From positions 1,612,001 to 1,676,000 of the forward strand of contig NZ_CP114058.1 in assembly GCF_026967475.1 (NCBI RefSeq): a stretch of 64,000 nucleotides of DNA, given 5' to 3'. This document shows, piece by piece, positions 35,496 through 45,702 of this stretch. The stretch is from Rouxiella chamberiensis (GTDB taxonomy: Bacteria > Pseudomonadota > Gammaproteobacteria > Enterobacterales > Enterobacteriaceae). The notes beneath the pieces were generated by a model. It saw only the letters and a list, made by a program, of their open reading frames with translations. It was not told the origin of the DNA and ran no database searches. The position numbers and the translations under genes were made by a program. Numbering within the stretch: position 1 is the first letter of the stretch; every line of letters starts with the position of its first letter.

Positions 35496-36071
35496 TTACC
35501 TGCTGCGCTTGGCGTGACGTTCCCAGTTTTCCTGTCTGGCTGCCGCCGATTTCTTCAGGGCGATGTAGCACGCGCCTGCCCCGCCGTCCTTGCCCTGCGC
35601 GACACTGAATGCCTGCACGTCATCCAGCTGTTTCAACCATTTGGCGATATAGCTGCGCACGATATTGGCGTGGCTCTGCTCATGTCGCCCGCGCCCGTGA
35701 ACCACCAGCAGGGTGCGCAAATTCTGCGCCCGAGCCTGCAGGAAAAAGCTGAACAGTTCCTGTCGGCAGGTTTCCACGGGTTTACGCAGCAGGTTGAGGC
35801 TGGCTTCCAGTGGATATTTCCCGTTTCGCAGCTTGTCGAGCACGCCCTGCTGCACGCCGTCGTGTTTGTACTCCAGCGGTTCGGCGCAGTCGATGACCTC
35901 GAGAAAACCGAGGGTCAGCGGGTTCTCGGGTTGCTGTAATGTCTCTTGCGCGATGCGGACGGGTTTTTGAGGGTTCTTGAGATAAACCACCTGATTGTTG
36001 TCGTTGAGTTTCTGTACGCCGGCCATCTCCTGAAAGAAAAGAAAATCTTCGTTTTCATCATCAATTTTCAT
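35496..36071 (-). CDS. smrA: SmrA, Smr-domain DNA endonuclease
   Basis: A 191-residue Smr protein, near the E. coli SmrA length of 187. The Smr domain (residues ~80-180) has LDKLRNGKYPLEASLNLLRKPVE, the metal/nuclease-type LLVVHGRGRHEQSHANIVRSYI, and GGAGACYIALKKS. The C-terminal NWERHAKRSR is the same ending as in E. coli. It is a DNA-nicking-type endonuclease; the physiological role is unclear. Its position next to the fnr-uspE region matches E. coli ydaL/smrA synteny. Confidence 0.92.
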   Translation of the reverse strand: MKIDDENEDFLFFQEMAGVQKLNDNNQVVYLKNPQKPVRIAQETLQQPENPLTLGFLEVIDCAEPLEYKHDGVQQGVLDKLRNGKYPLEASLNLLRKPVETCRQELFSFFLQARAQNLRTLLVVHGRGRHEQSHANIVRSYIAKWLKQLDDVQAFSVAQGKDGGAGACYIALKKSAAARQENWERHAKRSR

Positions 36072-36356
36072 TGTCTGTCTCCCGACGTGGCGGTCTGTTT
36101 AGTTGCGCAGGCCCTACCTACTCATAAGCAAATCGGCAGGTCCCAACGCTGAGTGTATCCAAAAAAGCCGCCGCTGCAATATCTCGACAGTTTAGTTGAA
36201 TCGTTACAGGCCGCGGAATGACTTAACCCTCTGTTGCGGTTTCGGTTATTTGGCGCACAAAAAAATAGGTTGGAAATTTAGGTATATACTTAAACGCTGG
36301 AACGGATAAATGTCGACTTTTGACCCGTCCGCTTCCGTCTTAACTGGGGAGAAATG

Positions 36357-37166
36357 ATGCCTTACCTTGATGACAATCTGGTTGTATTCACTGACCTCGA
36401 CGGTTCGCTTCTGGACCACAATGATTACAGTTGGCAACCTGCCCAGGAGTGGCTGGACCGGCTGCGCGCGGCCAGAGTGCCGGTGATTTTGACCACCAGC
36501 AAAACGGCGGTCGAAGTCGATGCCTTGCAGGAAAAGCTCCAACTTGCCGATCAACCCTTTATTGCCGAAAACGGCGCGATGATCCGCCTGCCCGCCGGTT
36601 GGCACGAAGATGGTTCAGACAGGGCGGGCCAGATTATTGGCGCAAGTTATCAGGCTATTCGTCATACGCTGGTCGCGCTGCGCCAACGTTATGATTTCGA
36701 ATTTCGCGGGTTTGGAGACGTCGGCGCGCAGCAGGTTATCGACTGGACCGGACTGTCGCCCGAAAATGCGCACCAGGCGATGCAGCGCGAAGCTTCGGAA
36801 CCCATTATCTGGTTTGGCAACGATCTGGATTTCGCCCGTTTCGAGAAGTCTCTCCATCAGGAACAGCTGGCGCTCACGCGCGGCGGCCGCTTCTGGCACG
36901 TAATGGGCGCAGATGCCGGAAAGGGTCAGGCGGTCAACTGGCTTCGGGAGCAATACCAGCTACGCACCGGCAAGCCGGTCGTCACTCTGGGGCTCGGCGA
37001 CGGTCCCAATGATATTGGCATGCTCAATGCCACTGATTTTTCTGTGGTTATTCGCGGGCATCATGAACATCCGATGCCACTCGATAACGAAGCACAGGTT
37101 TTTCGCACCGGTCTTTTCGGCCCCGAAGGCTGGAAGCAAGGGCTGGATCACTTTGTGAGTCTCTGA
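36357..37166 (+). CDS. HAD phosphatase, mannosyl/glucosyl-3-phosphoglycerate phosphatase family
   Basis: A 269-residue HAD-superfamily phosphatase of the MpgP/YedP group. The nucleophile motif is FTDLDGSLLD (Asp13, Asp15), motif II LTTSKTAVEVD, and motif IV GLGDGPNDIGML. Family enzymes remove phosphate from hexosyl-3-phosphoglycerate. The neighbour 34 bases downstream is a GT81-like synthase, so together they should make glucosylglycerate (or mannosylglycerate), a compatible solute. E. coli has only the phosphatase homologue YedP, without a partner. ATGs at 36354 and 36357 are adjacent; GGGGAG precedes both. Confidence 0.87.
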   Translation: MPYLDDNLVVFTDLDGSLLDHNDYSWQPAQEWLDRLRAARVPVILTTSKTAVEVDALQEKLQLADQPFIAENGAMIRLPAGWHEDGSDRAGQIIGASYQAIRHTLVALRQRYDFEFRGFGDVGAQQVIDWTGLSPENAHQAMQREASEPIIWFGNDLDFARFEKSLHQEQLALTRGGRFWHVMGADAGKGQAVNWLREQYQLRTGKPVVTLGLGDGPNDIGMLNATDFSVVIRGHHEHPMPLDNEAQVFRTGLFGPEGWKQGLDHFVSL

Positions 37167-37203
37167 TTTATAAATCTTTATTATTACAAGAGCCGAGGTT
37201 CGT

Positions 37204-38424
37204 ATGAGCGACTTTTATCAGGACGGAATCATTACCAATTTTCACAATTTGACCAAACGAAAATTGGAAGAACTGGAATACGATCTGCAGGTTTTCTCTG
37301 GCCGCCGTTCGATGGGGCTGATTCTGCCTTCCCTGTTTTCGGAATTGGAAGGCCCTGCGCTTTCCAAAATTGTCGACGAGCTGACCAAAGTGCCTTATCT
37401 GGAAGAGATAGTCATTGGTCTGGACCGTGCCGATCGTGACCAGTTCCTGTTTGCCCGCGAATTTTTCTCACGTCTTCCTCAGCGCCATCGTATCTTGTGG
37501 AATGACGGTCCGCGCCTGAAAGCGCTGGATGAAGAGCTGAAAAAAGAGAATCTTTCGCCAATGGAACCGGGCAAAGGCCGCAACGTCTGGTTCTGTGTAG
37601 GCTATACGCTGGCGTCACGGCGCACAAGCGTAGTGGGCCTGCACGATTGTGACATTGTCACCTATACCCGTGAAATGCTGGCACGTCTGATGTATCCGGT
37701 CGCCAACCCGAATTTCCACTACGATTTCTGCAAAGGCTATTACGCTCGCGTCGCCGACGGCAAATTCAACGGTCGCGTGGGTCGTCTCTTGGTGTTCCCT
37801 TTGCTGAAATCTTTGCAAATCGTCTACGGAAACTCCGATTTTCTGGAGTATCTGCGCAGCTTCCGTTATCCGTTGTCCGGTGAATTTGCCATGCGCACGC
37901 AGGTATTGAGTGACCTGCGTATTCCGAGCGACTGGGGACTGGAAATTGGCGTGCTTTCCGAATTGCACCGCAATACGGCCACCAAACGTATCTGTCAGGT
38001 GGATATCGCCGATAACTATGACCACAAGCATCAGCCGATGTCCGAAGAAGATGCCAGCACCGGCCTGCAACGCATGAGTATCGATATCACCAAGGCGCTG
38101 TATCGCAAGATGGCTATTCTTGGCGTACCGATTACCGCTGAATCTTTCCGTATCCTCAAAGCCACTTATTACCGCAATGCGCTGGATATGATTGATGGCT
38201 TCGAGCACGATGCCCGCATGAACGGCCTGAAGTTTGACCGCCACAGTGAAGAGTCGGCGGTTGAACTGTTTTCGGGCGCGATTATGGAAGCCGGTCTGGC
38301 CTTTGTGGATACGCCGAGCGAGAAGCCGTTTATTCCAAGCTGGAGTCGAGTGCAATCGGCCTTCCCCGACATGCTTGAACGCCTTCATGATGCCGTCGAA
38401 GAAGATAATAAAGGTAACGTATAA
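37204..38424 (+). CDS. Glucosyl-3-phosphoglycerate synthase-like glycosyltransferase
   Basis: A 406-residue GT-A type glycosyltransferase resembling GpgS (GT81). These enzymes transfer glucose from a nucleotide sugar to 3-phosphoglycerate. Visible: LPSLFSELEGPALSKIVDEL (N-terminal nucleotide-binding fold), VVGLHDCDIVTY with the metal-binding D-C-D, the acceptor-loop region RYPLSGEFAMRTQV, and GLEIGVLSELHRN. It forms a two-gene operon with the phosphatase at 36357, and a perfect terminator follows. Nucleotide-sugar preference (GDP-mannose or NDP-glucose) cannot be told from sequence by eye, but the SGEFAM and GLEIG wording points to the glucosyl form. Confidence 0.8.
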   Translation: MSDFYQDGIITNFHNLTKRKLEELEYDLQVFSGRRSMGLILPSLFSELEGPALSKIVDELTKVPYLEEIVIGLDRADRDQFLFAREFFSRLPQRHRILWNDGPRLKALDEELKKENLSPMEPGKGRNVWFCVGYTLASRRTSVVGLHDCDIVTYTREMLARLMYPVANPNFHYDFCKGYYARVADGKFNGRVGRLLVFPLLKSLQIVYGNSDFLEYLRSFRYPLSGEFAMRTQVLSDLRIPSDWGLEIGVLSELHRNTATKRICQVDIADNYDHKHQPMSEEDASTGLQRMSIDITKALYRKMAILGVPITAESFRILKATYYRNALDMIDGFEHDARMNGLKFDRHSEESAVELFSGAIMEAGLAFVDTPSEKPFIPSWSRVQSAFPDMLERLHDAVEEDNKGNV

Positions 38425-39086
38425 GTTATTTAGACGTAACATAGCGTGACTGGTTTTACGCTGATTACTGATAATCCGAGACATCGCCATAATTTATATG
38501 GCGATGTCTTTTTTTATCCCCCAACTATTTTTCGAGAGACATTAGGTTATCGTTAAAATTATCTTGAGCATTTCAGGTGAGTGAAAGGTGACGTCAATAA
38601 CTCCCACGAGGTAGTAAAGTCGAGAAAGCTGTAATATTTGGTTTCTGGTCGGACCTTGCATCTAAATATGTAACATCGTGATAACACAATTTTGGTTTAT
38701 CGCTATTTCACACGTAGCGTGGCATGAGGCAACCTTTGAGTGAATTACTATCAAATAAATGATTTATAACGCTTTTAAACATTGCCATCTCTTAATGCCG
38801 ATTTGCTGACGATTTTTTTCTTTCTTTAGGCGCTAATTAACCGAGCGTTTTAGTCGGATATTACGCTGCTATAAAAAAGCCGCAGTGAGTATTGCTTCGC
38901 TATTTACAGCACGAGAAATGTCAGGATTTTGCAATTATCTGTCTTCAGATCAAAATTAATTAATTTAAAACCCCTTAAAAATCGTGGTTTTTAAGTAAAT
39001 ACCTCTTTTGGAACCGCTCATGCTCTTATCACTCATTGCAAAAGGTGGTAAAGTTGACGCATATCAATATTGCGAGAGCGAAACCT
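38425..39086. other. Long A+T-rich region upstream of fnr
   Basis: About 660 bases. The first 85 hold the terminator of the glucosylglycerate operon. The rest is A+T-rich and without a credible gene. It must contain the fnr promoter; I looked for a full TTGAT-N4-ATCAA FNR site and did not find a convincing one (only a half-site ATCAA near 38950). Confidence 0.55.
38480..38515 (+). terminator. Rho-independent terminator of the glucosylglycerate operon
   Basis: Perfect 11-bp stem GACATCGCCAT / ATGGCGATGTC, A+T loop, then eight or more T. Confidence 0.9.
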
Positions 39087-39843
39087 ATGATCCCGGACAA
39101 ACGTATTATTCGGCGTATCCAATCTGGTGGTTGTGCAATCCACTGCCAGGACTGCAGCATAAGTCAGCTGTGCATCCCTTTTACCCTCAACGCGCACGAA
39201 CTCGACCAGCTCGACAACATTATCGAGCGCAAGAAACCGATTCAGAAAGGTCAGACGCTGTTTAAAGCCGGTGATGAACTGAAATCGCTCTACGCCATCC
39301 GTTCCGGGACCATCAAAAGCTATACCATTACCGAACCAGGGCGACGAGCAAATCACCGGATTCCATCTTGCGGGCGATCTTGTCGGTTTCGATGCCATCT
39401 GCAACGTCAAGCACCCAAGCTTCGCGCAGGCGCTGGAAACCTCCATGGTCTGTGAAATCCCTTTCGAAACGGTTGATGACCTTTCCGGAAAAATGCCGAA
39501 ACTGCGTCAGCAAATGATGCGCCTGATGAGCGGCGAGATTAAGGGCGATCAGGACATGATCCTGCTGCTGTCCAAGAAAAATGCCGAAGAGCGTCTGTCG
39601 GCGTTTATCTACAATCTGGCCCGCCGTTTTGCCCAGCGCGGCTTCTCGCAGCGGGAGTTCCGCCTGACCATGACCCGTGGCGATATCGGCAACTATCTGG
39701 GCTTGACCGTCGAGACCATCAGCCGTCTGCTCGGCCGTTTCCAGAAGTCCGGTATGCTCAGTGTGAAAGGTAAATACATTACAATTGAAGACTATAGTCT
39801 ACTTGCCGTGCTGGCAGGTCAGGCGATCCCCGAGCCGTCGTAA
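39087..39843 (+). CDS. fnr: FNR oxygen-sensing transcription regulator, one-base insertion
   Basis: Global anaerobic regulator of the CRP/FNR family. The four [4Fe-4S] ligands are present: Cys20, Cys23 and Cys29 in [14 protein letters not shown] and Cys122 in DAICNVKH. The DNA-recognition helix reads [11 protein letters not shown]. One extra C at 39336-39337 (GAACCAGGG for GAACAGGG) breaks the frame between ITE and [15 protein letters not shown]; removing it gives 251 residues with near-complete identity to E. coli FNR (250). Because both halves are perfectly conserved, a sequencing error is far more likely than a null allele. The start at MIPDKRI has GAGAGCG upstream. Confidence 0.93.
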
Positions 39844-40084
39844 CGCCCCTCCGTGCCTCTCCCGGAACCGGATCCTTGCCAACTCGATTTTAATAATCTA
39901 GTTTATTGATCCGGTTCACTTTGTCCCCTGTTCTGTTTATTCATCCTGGTTTATTCTATAAACAGGTGTTGGCTTTTTGCGTCCTCTCAAGAGGCGATGC
40001 TTAACAGAGCCGCGTCTGGCTTAGGTCGGTGCGCTTTCATTCATGTTGTTGGCACTCTCAATCATCCGTGTTAAGGAGGCTCCC

Positions 40085-41062
40085 TTGGCCAAGTATCAGA
40101 ACCTTCTGGTCGCGATAGACCCCAATCAGGATGACCAGCCGGCCCTGCGCCGTGCGGTGTATCTGGTTCAACGCAACGGCGGGAAGATAAAAGCCTTCCT
40201 GTCTATCTATGATTTTTCCTACGAAATGACCACGATGCTCTCTCCGGAAGAGCGCAGCGCGATGCGTCAGGGCGTTATCGCCGAACGCACGGCCTGGATT
40301 GCCGAACAGTGTCACTATTATGTCGAGGCCGGTATTCCCATCGACATCAAAGTGGTGTGGAACAACAAACCGTTCGAAGCCATTATTCAGGAAGTGCTGA
40401 AAGGCCAGCACGATTTGCTGCTGAAAATGGCGCACCAGCATGACCGTCTCGAATCGGTCATCTTCACCCCGACCGATTGGAATCTGCTGCGAAAATGTCC
40501 GTGTCCGGTATGGATGGTCAAAGACCAGCCGTGGCCGGAAGGCGGCAAAGCGGTGGTGGCGGTGAATCTGTCGAGCGAAGAGCCGTATCATGACCCGCTT
40601 AACATCAAGCTGGTAAAAGAGAGTATCGAGCTGGCAACGCACGTCAACCAGACGGAAGTGCATCTGGTGGGCGCGTATCCGGTCACGCCGATTAATATCG
40701 CCATCGAACTGCCCGATTTCGACCCGAGCGTGTACAACGATGCGATTCGCGGTCAGCATCTGATTGCCATGAAGGCGCTGCGCCAGAAATTCCAGCTCGA
40801 CGAGAAGTACACGCACGTTGAAAAAGGACTGCCCGAAGAGGTCATTCCCGACCTTGCCGAGCATTTGCAGGCGGGTGTGGTCGTATTGGGATCCATTGGC
40901 CGTACGGGGCTGTCCGCCGCGTTTCTGGGCAATACCACGGAACAGGTGATCGACCATCTGAAATGTGATTTGCTGGCCATCAAGCCCGACGACTTCGTCT
41001 GCCCCATTACGCTTGAAGACAGCGGCGAAAATCTGACGGCGCAGGACGTCGACAAGGTGTAA
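40085..41062 (+). CDS. uspE: Universal stress protein UspE
   Basis: A 325-residue tandem universal stress protein with two Usp domains (residues ~1-155 and 160-305). Near-identity to E. coli UspE is visible in [39 protein letters not shown] and [16 protein letters not shown]. The second domain retains the nucleotide-type loop [19 protein letters not shown]. It supports stress survival and motility/adhesion control in E. coli. The start is probably TTG at 40085 (LAKYQN, where relatives begin MAKYQN), with AAGGAGG at 40074-40080; the frame opens further upstream at 40043. It follows fnr, as in other enterobacteria. Confidence 0.92.
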   Translation: MAKYQNLLVAIDPNQDDQPALRRAVYLVQRNGGKIKAFLSIYDFSYEMTTMLSPEERSAMRQGVIAERTAWIAEQCHYYVEAGIPIDIKVVWNNKPFEAIIQEVLKGQHDLLLKMAHQHDRLESVIFTPTDWNLLRKCPCPVWMVKDQPWPEGGKAVVAVNLSSEEPYHDPLNIKLVKESIELATHVNQTEVHLVGAYPVTPINIAIELPDFDPSVYNDAIRGQHLIAMKALRQKFQLDEKYTHVEKGLPEEVIPDLAEHLQAGVVVLGSIGRTGLSAAFLGNTTEQVIDHLKCDLLAIKPDDFVCPITLEDSGENLTAQDVDKV

Positions 41063-41090
41063 TTCCCCGCCCTGCTCCTGCGGCATAAAA

Positions 41091-41118
41091 AAGCCAGTCA
41101 TCACGACTGGCTTTTTCT
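41091..41118. terminator. Bidirectional terminator between uspE and pntB
   Basis: Stem AAGCCAGTC / GACTGGCTT with A-run before and T-run after. It serves both convergent genes. Confidence 0.9.
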
Positions 41119-41146
41119 TTTACTGCCCGGCTCTCACACTCACTGA

Positions 41147-42539
41147 TTACAGTGCGCGCAGGATCCCTTCCACACTCTCTTTGGCATCGCCAAACAGCAT
41201 CTGGGTGTTTTCCTTGAAGAACCAGCGGGTTCTGCACACCGGCGTAACCGGTGCTCATGGAGCGCTTGAACACGATAACATTCTGCGCTTTCCACACTTC
41301 CAGCACCGGCATCCCGGCGATTGGACTGCGCGGGTCTTCCTGCGCGGCCGGGTTGACGGTGTCATTGGCACCGATAACCAGCACCACGTCGGTGTCGCTG
41401 AAGTCGTCGTTGATTTCGTCCATATCGAGCACGATATCGTAAGGCACTTTCGCCTCGGCCAGCAGCACGTTCATGTGGCCCGGCAGACGTCCGGCAACCG
41501 GATGAATCCCGAAACGCACCTTGATGCCCTTGGCACGCAGTCTGGCGGTAATATCCTGAACCGGATACTGCGCCTGCGCCACCGCCATGCCGTAGCCTGG
41601 GGTAATAATGACCGAGCTTGCGTTTTTCAGCATGTCGGCCACATCTTCTGCGCTGGCTTCGCGGTATTCGCCCATCTCTTCGCCTTCACCGGTCGAAGAG
41701 CTGTCGGTGCCGAAGCCCCCGGCAATCACGCTGATAAAGGAGCGGTTCATGGCCTTGCACATGATGTAGGACAGAATCGCACCCGAAGAACCCACCAGCG
41801 CGCCGGTGACGATCAACAGGTCGTTGGAGAGCATAAAGCCCGCCGCCGCCGCCGCCCAGCCAGAGTACGAGTTCAGCATGGACACCACGACAGGCATGTC
41901 CGCACCGCCGATGGAAGACACAAGATGCCAGCCGAAAGCCAGAGCAATCAGGGTCATGATAATCAGGGCAAAGACCTGTGTGCCGGTGCTTTCAGCGCGA
42001 ACAAACACGATAAGCAGCAGCAGCGAAACCACCAGCGCCGCCAGATTCAGCTTGTGGCGGTGCGGCAGAGCCAACGGCTTTGACGAGAAAATGCCGCGCA
42101 GCTTGCCGAATGCCACAATGGAACCGGTAAAGGTCACCGCACCGATAAAGATGCCGAGGAACACTTCGGTCAGGTGGATGTTTTCCATCACCCCAACCAT
42201 AGGCACGGTGCCGCTGTCCAGATAGCTGTTGAAGCCAACCAGCACCGCAGCCAGACCAACGAAGCTGTGCAGGATAGCCACCAGTTCCGGCATTTGGGTC
42301 ATTTCGACCTTGCGTGCCAGATAGATACCGATAGCGCCGCCGACCAGCATGGCAAAAATAATCCAGCCGACATGGCCGGAGTCAGGACCGAGGATGGTGA
42401 CGATTAACGCGATGGCCATCCCGGTGATGCCAAAGATATTTCCCTGCTTGGACGTCTCGTGCTTCGAGAGTCCGGCCAGGCTGAAAATAAACAGAATAGC
42501 GGCAACAATGTATGCAGCTGTAACTAAACCCCCAGACAT
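41147..42539 (-). CDS. pntB: NAD(P) transhydrogenase beta subunit, one-base insertion near C-terminus
   Basis: Beta subunit of the proton-translocating transhydrogenase, which uses the proton gradient to reduce NADP+ with NADH. Nine or so membrane helices (residues ~1-260) are followed by the NADP-binding domain with [49 protein letters not shown] and the lid [12 protein letters not shown]. An extra base at 41222-41223 (reads CTGGTTCTTC for CTGTTCTTC on the coding strand) shifts the last ~25 codons; without it the gene ends [20 protein letters not shown]... at TAA 41147 with 463 residues (E. coli 462). It is the second gene of the pntAB operon, ten bases after pntA. Confidence 0.93.
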
Positions 42540-42549
42540 ATGCTACCCC

Positions 42550-44079
42550 TTAATTCTTGCGAAACATTTTCAGCATGCGCTGAGTGACGGTAAATCCGCC
42601 AAAAATATTGATACTGGCAATCAGTACCGCGACGAAGCTCAGGAAGCTGACCCAGCCGCCGTGACCGATTTGCAGCAAGGCACCGACTACGATGATGCCG
42701 GAAATGGCATTGGTCACCGCCATTAACGGGGTATGCAGCGCATGGCTGACATTCCAGACCACGTAGTAACCGACCACGCAGGACAGCGCGAACACGGTAA
42801 AGTGAGACAGGAACTCTTTCGGCGCGACATCGGCAAGCCAGCCAAACAGCACCACGGCAATGGCCATGAGGACGTATTTGGTCCACGGCGAGGAAGGTTT
42901 GGCTTCGGCTTTCTCGACCGGTGCGGCCGCTTTCTGGGCCTGCGGCTGGGCAGACACCTGAATCGGCGGTGCAGGCCAGGTCACTTCACCGGTTTTGACT
43001 ACGGTAACGCCACGCACGACGGTGTCGTCGAAATCAATCTCGATTTCGCCGTTTTTCTCTTTGCACAGCAGTTTCAGCAGATTCACCAGATTGGTGCCAT
43101 ACAGCTGTGAAGACTGGGTCGGCAAGCGGCTTGGCAAATCGGTGTAACCGATGATTTTTACGCCGTTCGGCGTCACGGTAATAGCATCGGCGACGGTCAG
43201 TTCACAGTTGCCGCCGGTTTGTGCGGCGAGGTCAACAATGACGCTGCCCGGCTTCATGGATTCAACCATTTCGCGGGTGATGAGTTTCGGCGCAGGACGG
43301 CCCGGAATCAGCGCGGTGGTGACAATGATGTCGACCTCTTCCGCCTGGGCGGCAAACAGCGCCATCTCGGCCTTGATAAAGGCTTCGGACATCACCTTGG
43401 CATAGCCGTCACCGCTGCCGGCTTCTTCTTCGAAGTCCAGCTCGAGGAATTCGGCGCCCATACTCTGCACCTGCTCCTTCACTTCTGGACGCGTGTCGAA
43501 GGCGCGAACGATGGCACCGAGGCTACCGGCTGCACCGATGGCGGCCAGACCGGCCACACCTGCGCCAATGATCATCACTTTGGCCGGCGGCACTTTGCCT
43601 GCCGCCGTGATTTGGCCGGTAAAGAAGCGGCCGAATTCGTGTGCGGCTTCAACGATTGCGCGGTAACCGGCAATGTTGGCCATGGAACTCAATGCATCCA
43701 GCGACTGCGCACGCGAAATACGCGGCACGGAGTCCATCGCCAGAGCGGTCACGCCACGCTCGGCCAGTTTCTGGATTAATTCAGGATTCTGCGCAGGCCA
43801 GATAAAGCTGACCAGCGTAGAACCCGCCTGTAATTTGCCGATTTCATCGTCGAGCGGTGCATTGACCTTCATCACGATATCGGATTGCCATACGGCATCG
43901 CCTGCTTCGACCGTAGCCCCTGCTGCCTGATAGGCCGCATCGTCAAAACTGGCGAGTTTACCTGCGCCCTGTTCAATGGCGACTGTAAAGCCGAGTTTCA
44001 GCAGTTGTTCCACCGTTTTCGGTGTTGCTGCAACGCGGGCTTCATTGGTCAACCGTTCTCTTGGTATACCAATACGCAT
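42550..44079 (-). CDS. pntA: NAD(P) transhydrogenase alpha subunit
   Basis: A 509-residue alpha subunit (E. coli 510). Residues 1-380 form the NAD(H)-binding domain I, similar to alanine dehydrogenase, with [20 protein letters not shown], the Rossmann loop [22 protein letters not shown] and the mobile loop [18 protein letters not shown]. Residues ~415-505 hold four membrane helices. The frame could start at 44094, but MRIGIPRE at 44079 is the conserved start, preceded by GGTGAAGGG. Gene order pntA-pntB and adjacency to ydgH match E. coli. Confidence 0.95.
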   Translation of the reverse strand: MRIGIPRERLTNEARVAATPKTVEQLLKLGFTVAIEQGAGKLASFDDAAYQAAGATVEAGDAVWQSDIVMKVNAPLDDEIGKLQAGSTLVSFIWPAQNPELIQKLAERGVTALAMDSVPRISRAQSLDALSSMANIAGYRAIVEAAHEFGRFFTGQITAAGKVPPAKVMIIGAGVAGLAAIGAAGSLGAIVRAFDTRPEVKEQVQSMGAEFLELDFEEEAGSGDGYAKVMSEAFIKAEMALFAAQAEEVDIIVTTALIPGRPAPKLITREMVESMKPGSVIVDLAAQTGGNCELTVADAITVTPNGVKIIGYTDLPSRLPTQSSQLYGTNLVNLLKLLCKEKNGEIEIDFDDTVVRGVTVVKTGEVTWPAPPIQVSAQPQAQKAAAPVEKAEAKPSSPWTKYVLMAIAVVLFGWLADVAPKEFLSHFTVFALSCVVGYYVVWNVSHALHTPLMAVTNAISGIIVVGALLQIGHGGWVSFLSFVAVLIASINIFGGFTVTQRMLKMFRKN

Positions 44080-44640
44080 AATTATTCCCTTCACCCTTTT
44101 ATTTGATAACCGAGGTCATCGTGTAGATACAAAAGTAAAACCTGCCGACTGACTTAAATTTAAAAATCCGCCGCTTTTTATTACCGACATGCTGACTGAA
44201 TTTTCAGGCCGGCTATAACCTACTGAATAACGGATTAATATGCTAGGCAGAATGGCTATTTATGAGAATTAAATCACCCAAAACCGGCATAAGACACACT
44301 TGCGCTGCCAACCCGCCGAATTTCCCCGTTTATTCACTCTGAAAAGCCGCGTTGGCGGAATTAATCACTTTCGAAAAATGCAGGCAGCACGCGGCGCACA
44401 GGCCATAAAGTGAGAAAAATGTAAATTATTAACATTTATTTTACTTATCAGCCTGACAAGCTAACTTGTTCGAGTTATATCAAGAAATATCACGAACTTT
44501 ACGGGAGGAAATTGTCTTTGCGCGGTAACAAAATTACGCAAGCGCTCAACATTATTACATGCAATAATCGGGAGCTAATCTGTTACACATCAATAATTCA
44601 GCAAGTTCCAACATTACTGCGCAAGGTGAAAGGATTTTTT
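44080..44640. other. Divergent intergenic region pntA / ydgH
   Basis: About 560 bases. It contains both promoters. An unusually good Shine-Dalgarno (GGGAGG, 44503-44508) stands before a TTG at 44512 in frame with ydgH; the stretch from there to 44640 could be translated as a 43-codon extension, but it would bury the signal peptide, so I reject it as the ydgH start. Nothing else recognised. Confidence 0.5.
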
Positions 44641-45615
44641 ATGAAGCAGACGAAAACGATCATCGCATCGGCCGTTGTTTTATTAGTCTCGCAATTCTCT
44701 GTTTTGTCTGCCGCCCAGGCCGCAGAAGAAATCAGTCCCGAGAAAGCAGCCGCCCTTAAGCCCTTTGATCGCATTGCATTTACCGGTCGTTTTAACAATC
44801 TTGGCGATGCCTCCGACGAAGCCTCAAAACGTGCCGACCAGCTTGGCGCGGACTATTTCTATATTCTGGACACCAACAGCCTTTCCGACAGCGGTAACTG
44901 GCGCGTGGTTGCAGACGTGTATCATAAAGATGCGCCGAAAGTGGCCGACAAGCCCAGGGCACAAAGCGTCAATGGCGTAAGCGGCATCAAGCAGTTGCCT
45001 AAAACCGTGGCCTATCAGCTCGAGCCTTATGACACGGTTACCGTAAGCGGCCTGTTCCACAGCCAGCCCGACGTGCTTGAAGCCATTGGCAAGGCGGCCA
45101 AGGAAAAAGGCGCGGACTCCTTCTTTATTGTACGCCAGATTGATGCCAACAACGGCGGCAATCAGTACGTCACCGCGTTTATCTACAAAAAAGACGCGCC
45201 TAAACGTATTACGCAAAGCCCGGATGCCATTCCTGCCGATTCCGACGCAGGCCGTGCCGCGCTTGCGGCCGGTGGCGCTGCTGCCAAAAAAGTCGAAATC
45301 CCGGGCGTGGCCTCTTCCGACAGCCCAAGCCGTAAAGTGGGTAATTTCTTCGAGACGCAGTCCTCTACCGGTAAACGTTATTCTGTAACGTTGCCTGACG
45401 GCAAGAAAATCGAAGAAGTGAACAACGTCACTGCCGCGCAGATGACGCCGTTCGATACCGTCACCTTCACCGGTCACTTCAACAGCATCACCGATGTTTC
45501 CGAAGAAGTGGCGAAACGTGCCGCGGATAAAGGCGCGAAGTTCTACCACGTGACCCGTCAGTGGCAGAACAAGAGCGGCGGCAATCTGACCGTTACCGCA
45601 GACCTGTTTAAATAA
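44641..45615 (+). CDS. ydgH: YdgH, periplasmic protein with three DUF1471 (BhsA/McbA) repeats
   Basis: A 324-residue secreted protein. The signal peptide ends AAQAA; three ~60-residue BhsA/McbA-type repeats follow (KPFDRIAFTGRFNNLGDASD..., EPYDTVTVSGLFHSQPDVLE..., TPFDTVTFTGHFNSITDVSE...), each ending in a V(T/A)A(D/F) strand. The linker PDAIPADSDAGRAALAAGG and EIPGVASSDSPS are nearly as in E. coli YdgH (SsfI family), recently linked to envelope stress. AAAGG precedes the ATG. A clear terminator follows. Confidence 0.92.
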   Translation: MKQTKTIIASAVVLLVSQFSVLSAAQAAEEISPEKAAALKPFDRIAFTGRFNNLGDASDEASKRADQLGADYFYILDTNSLSDSGNWRVVADVYHKDAPKVADKPRAQSVNGVSGIKQLPKTVAYQLEPYDTVTVSGLFHSQPDVLEAIGKAAKEKGADSFFIVRQIDANNGGNQYVTAFIYKKDAPKRITQSPDAIPADSDAGRAALAAGGAAAKKVEIPGVASSDSPSRKVGNFFETQSSTGKRYSVTLPDGKKIEEVNNVTAAQMTPFDTVTFTGHFNSITDVSEEVAKRAADKGAKFYHVTRQWQNKSGGNLTVTADLFK

Positions 45616-45644
45616 CGGCGAATTTCTCGACCCGCATTAACCAT

Positions 45645-45676
45645 AAAGGGCTGATTCAGATCAGCCCTTTTCTTTT
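45645..45676 (+). terminator. Rho-independent terminator of ydgH
   Basis: Perfect 10-bp stem AAAGGGCTGA / TCAGCCCTTT with a 6-base loop and TCTTTT tail. Confidence 0.9.
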
Positions 45677-45702
45677 CTATTCTTCACCCGCCACGCCGGA
45701 CA

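Noticed and set aside
39087..39843. fnr as a natural pseudogene
   Set aside because: Both halves are fully conserved and one extra C explains the break; similar single-base breaks occur across the window.
44512..44640. N-terminal extension of ydgH from a TTG with a strong Shine-Dalgarno
   Set aside because: It would put 43 residues in front of a normal signal peptide; relatives start at the ATG at 44641.
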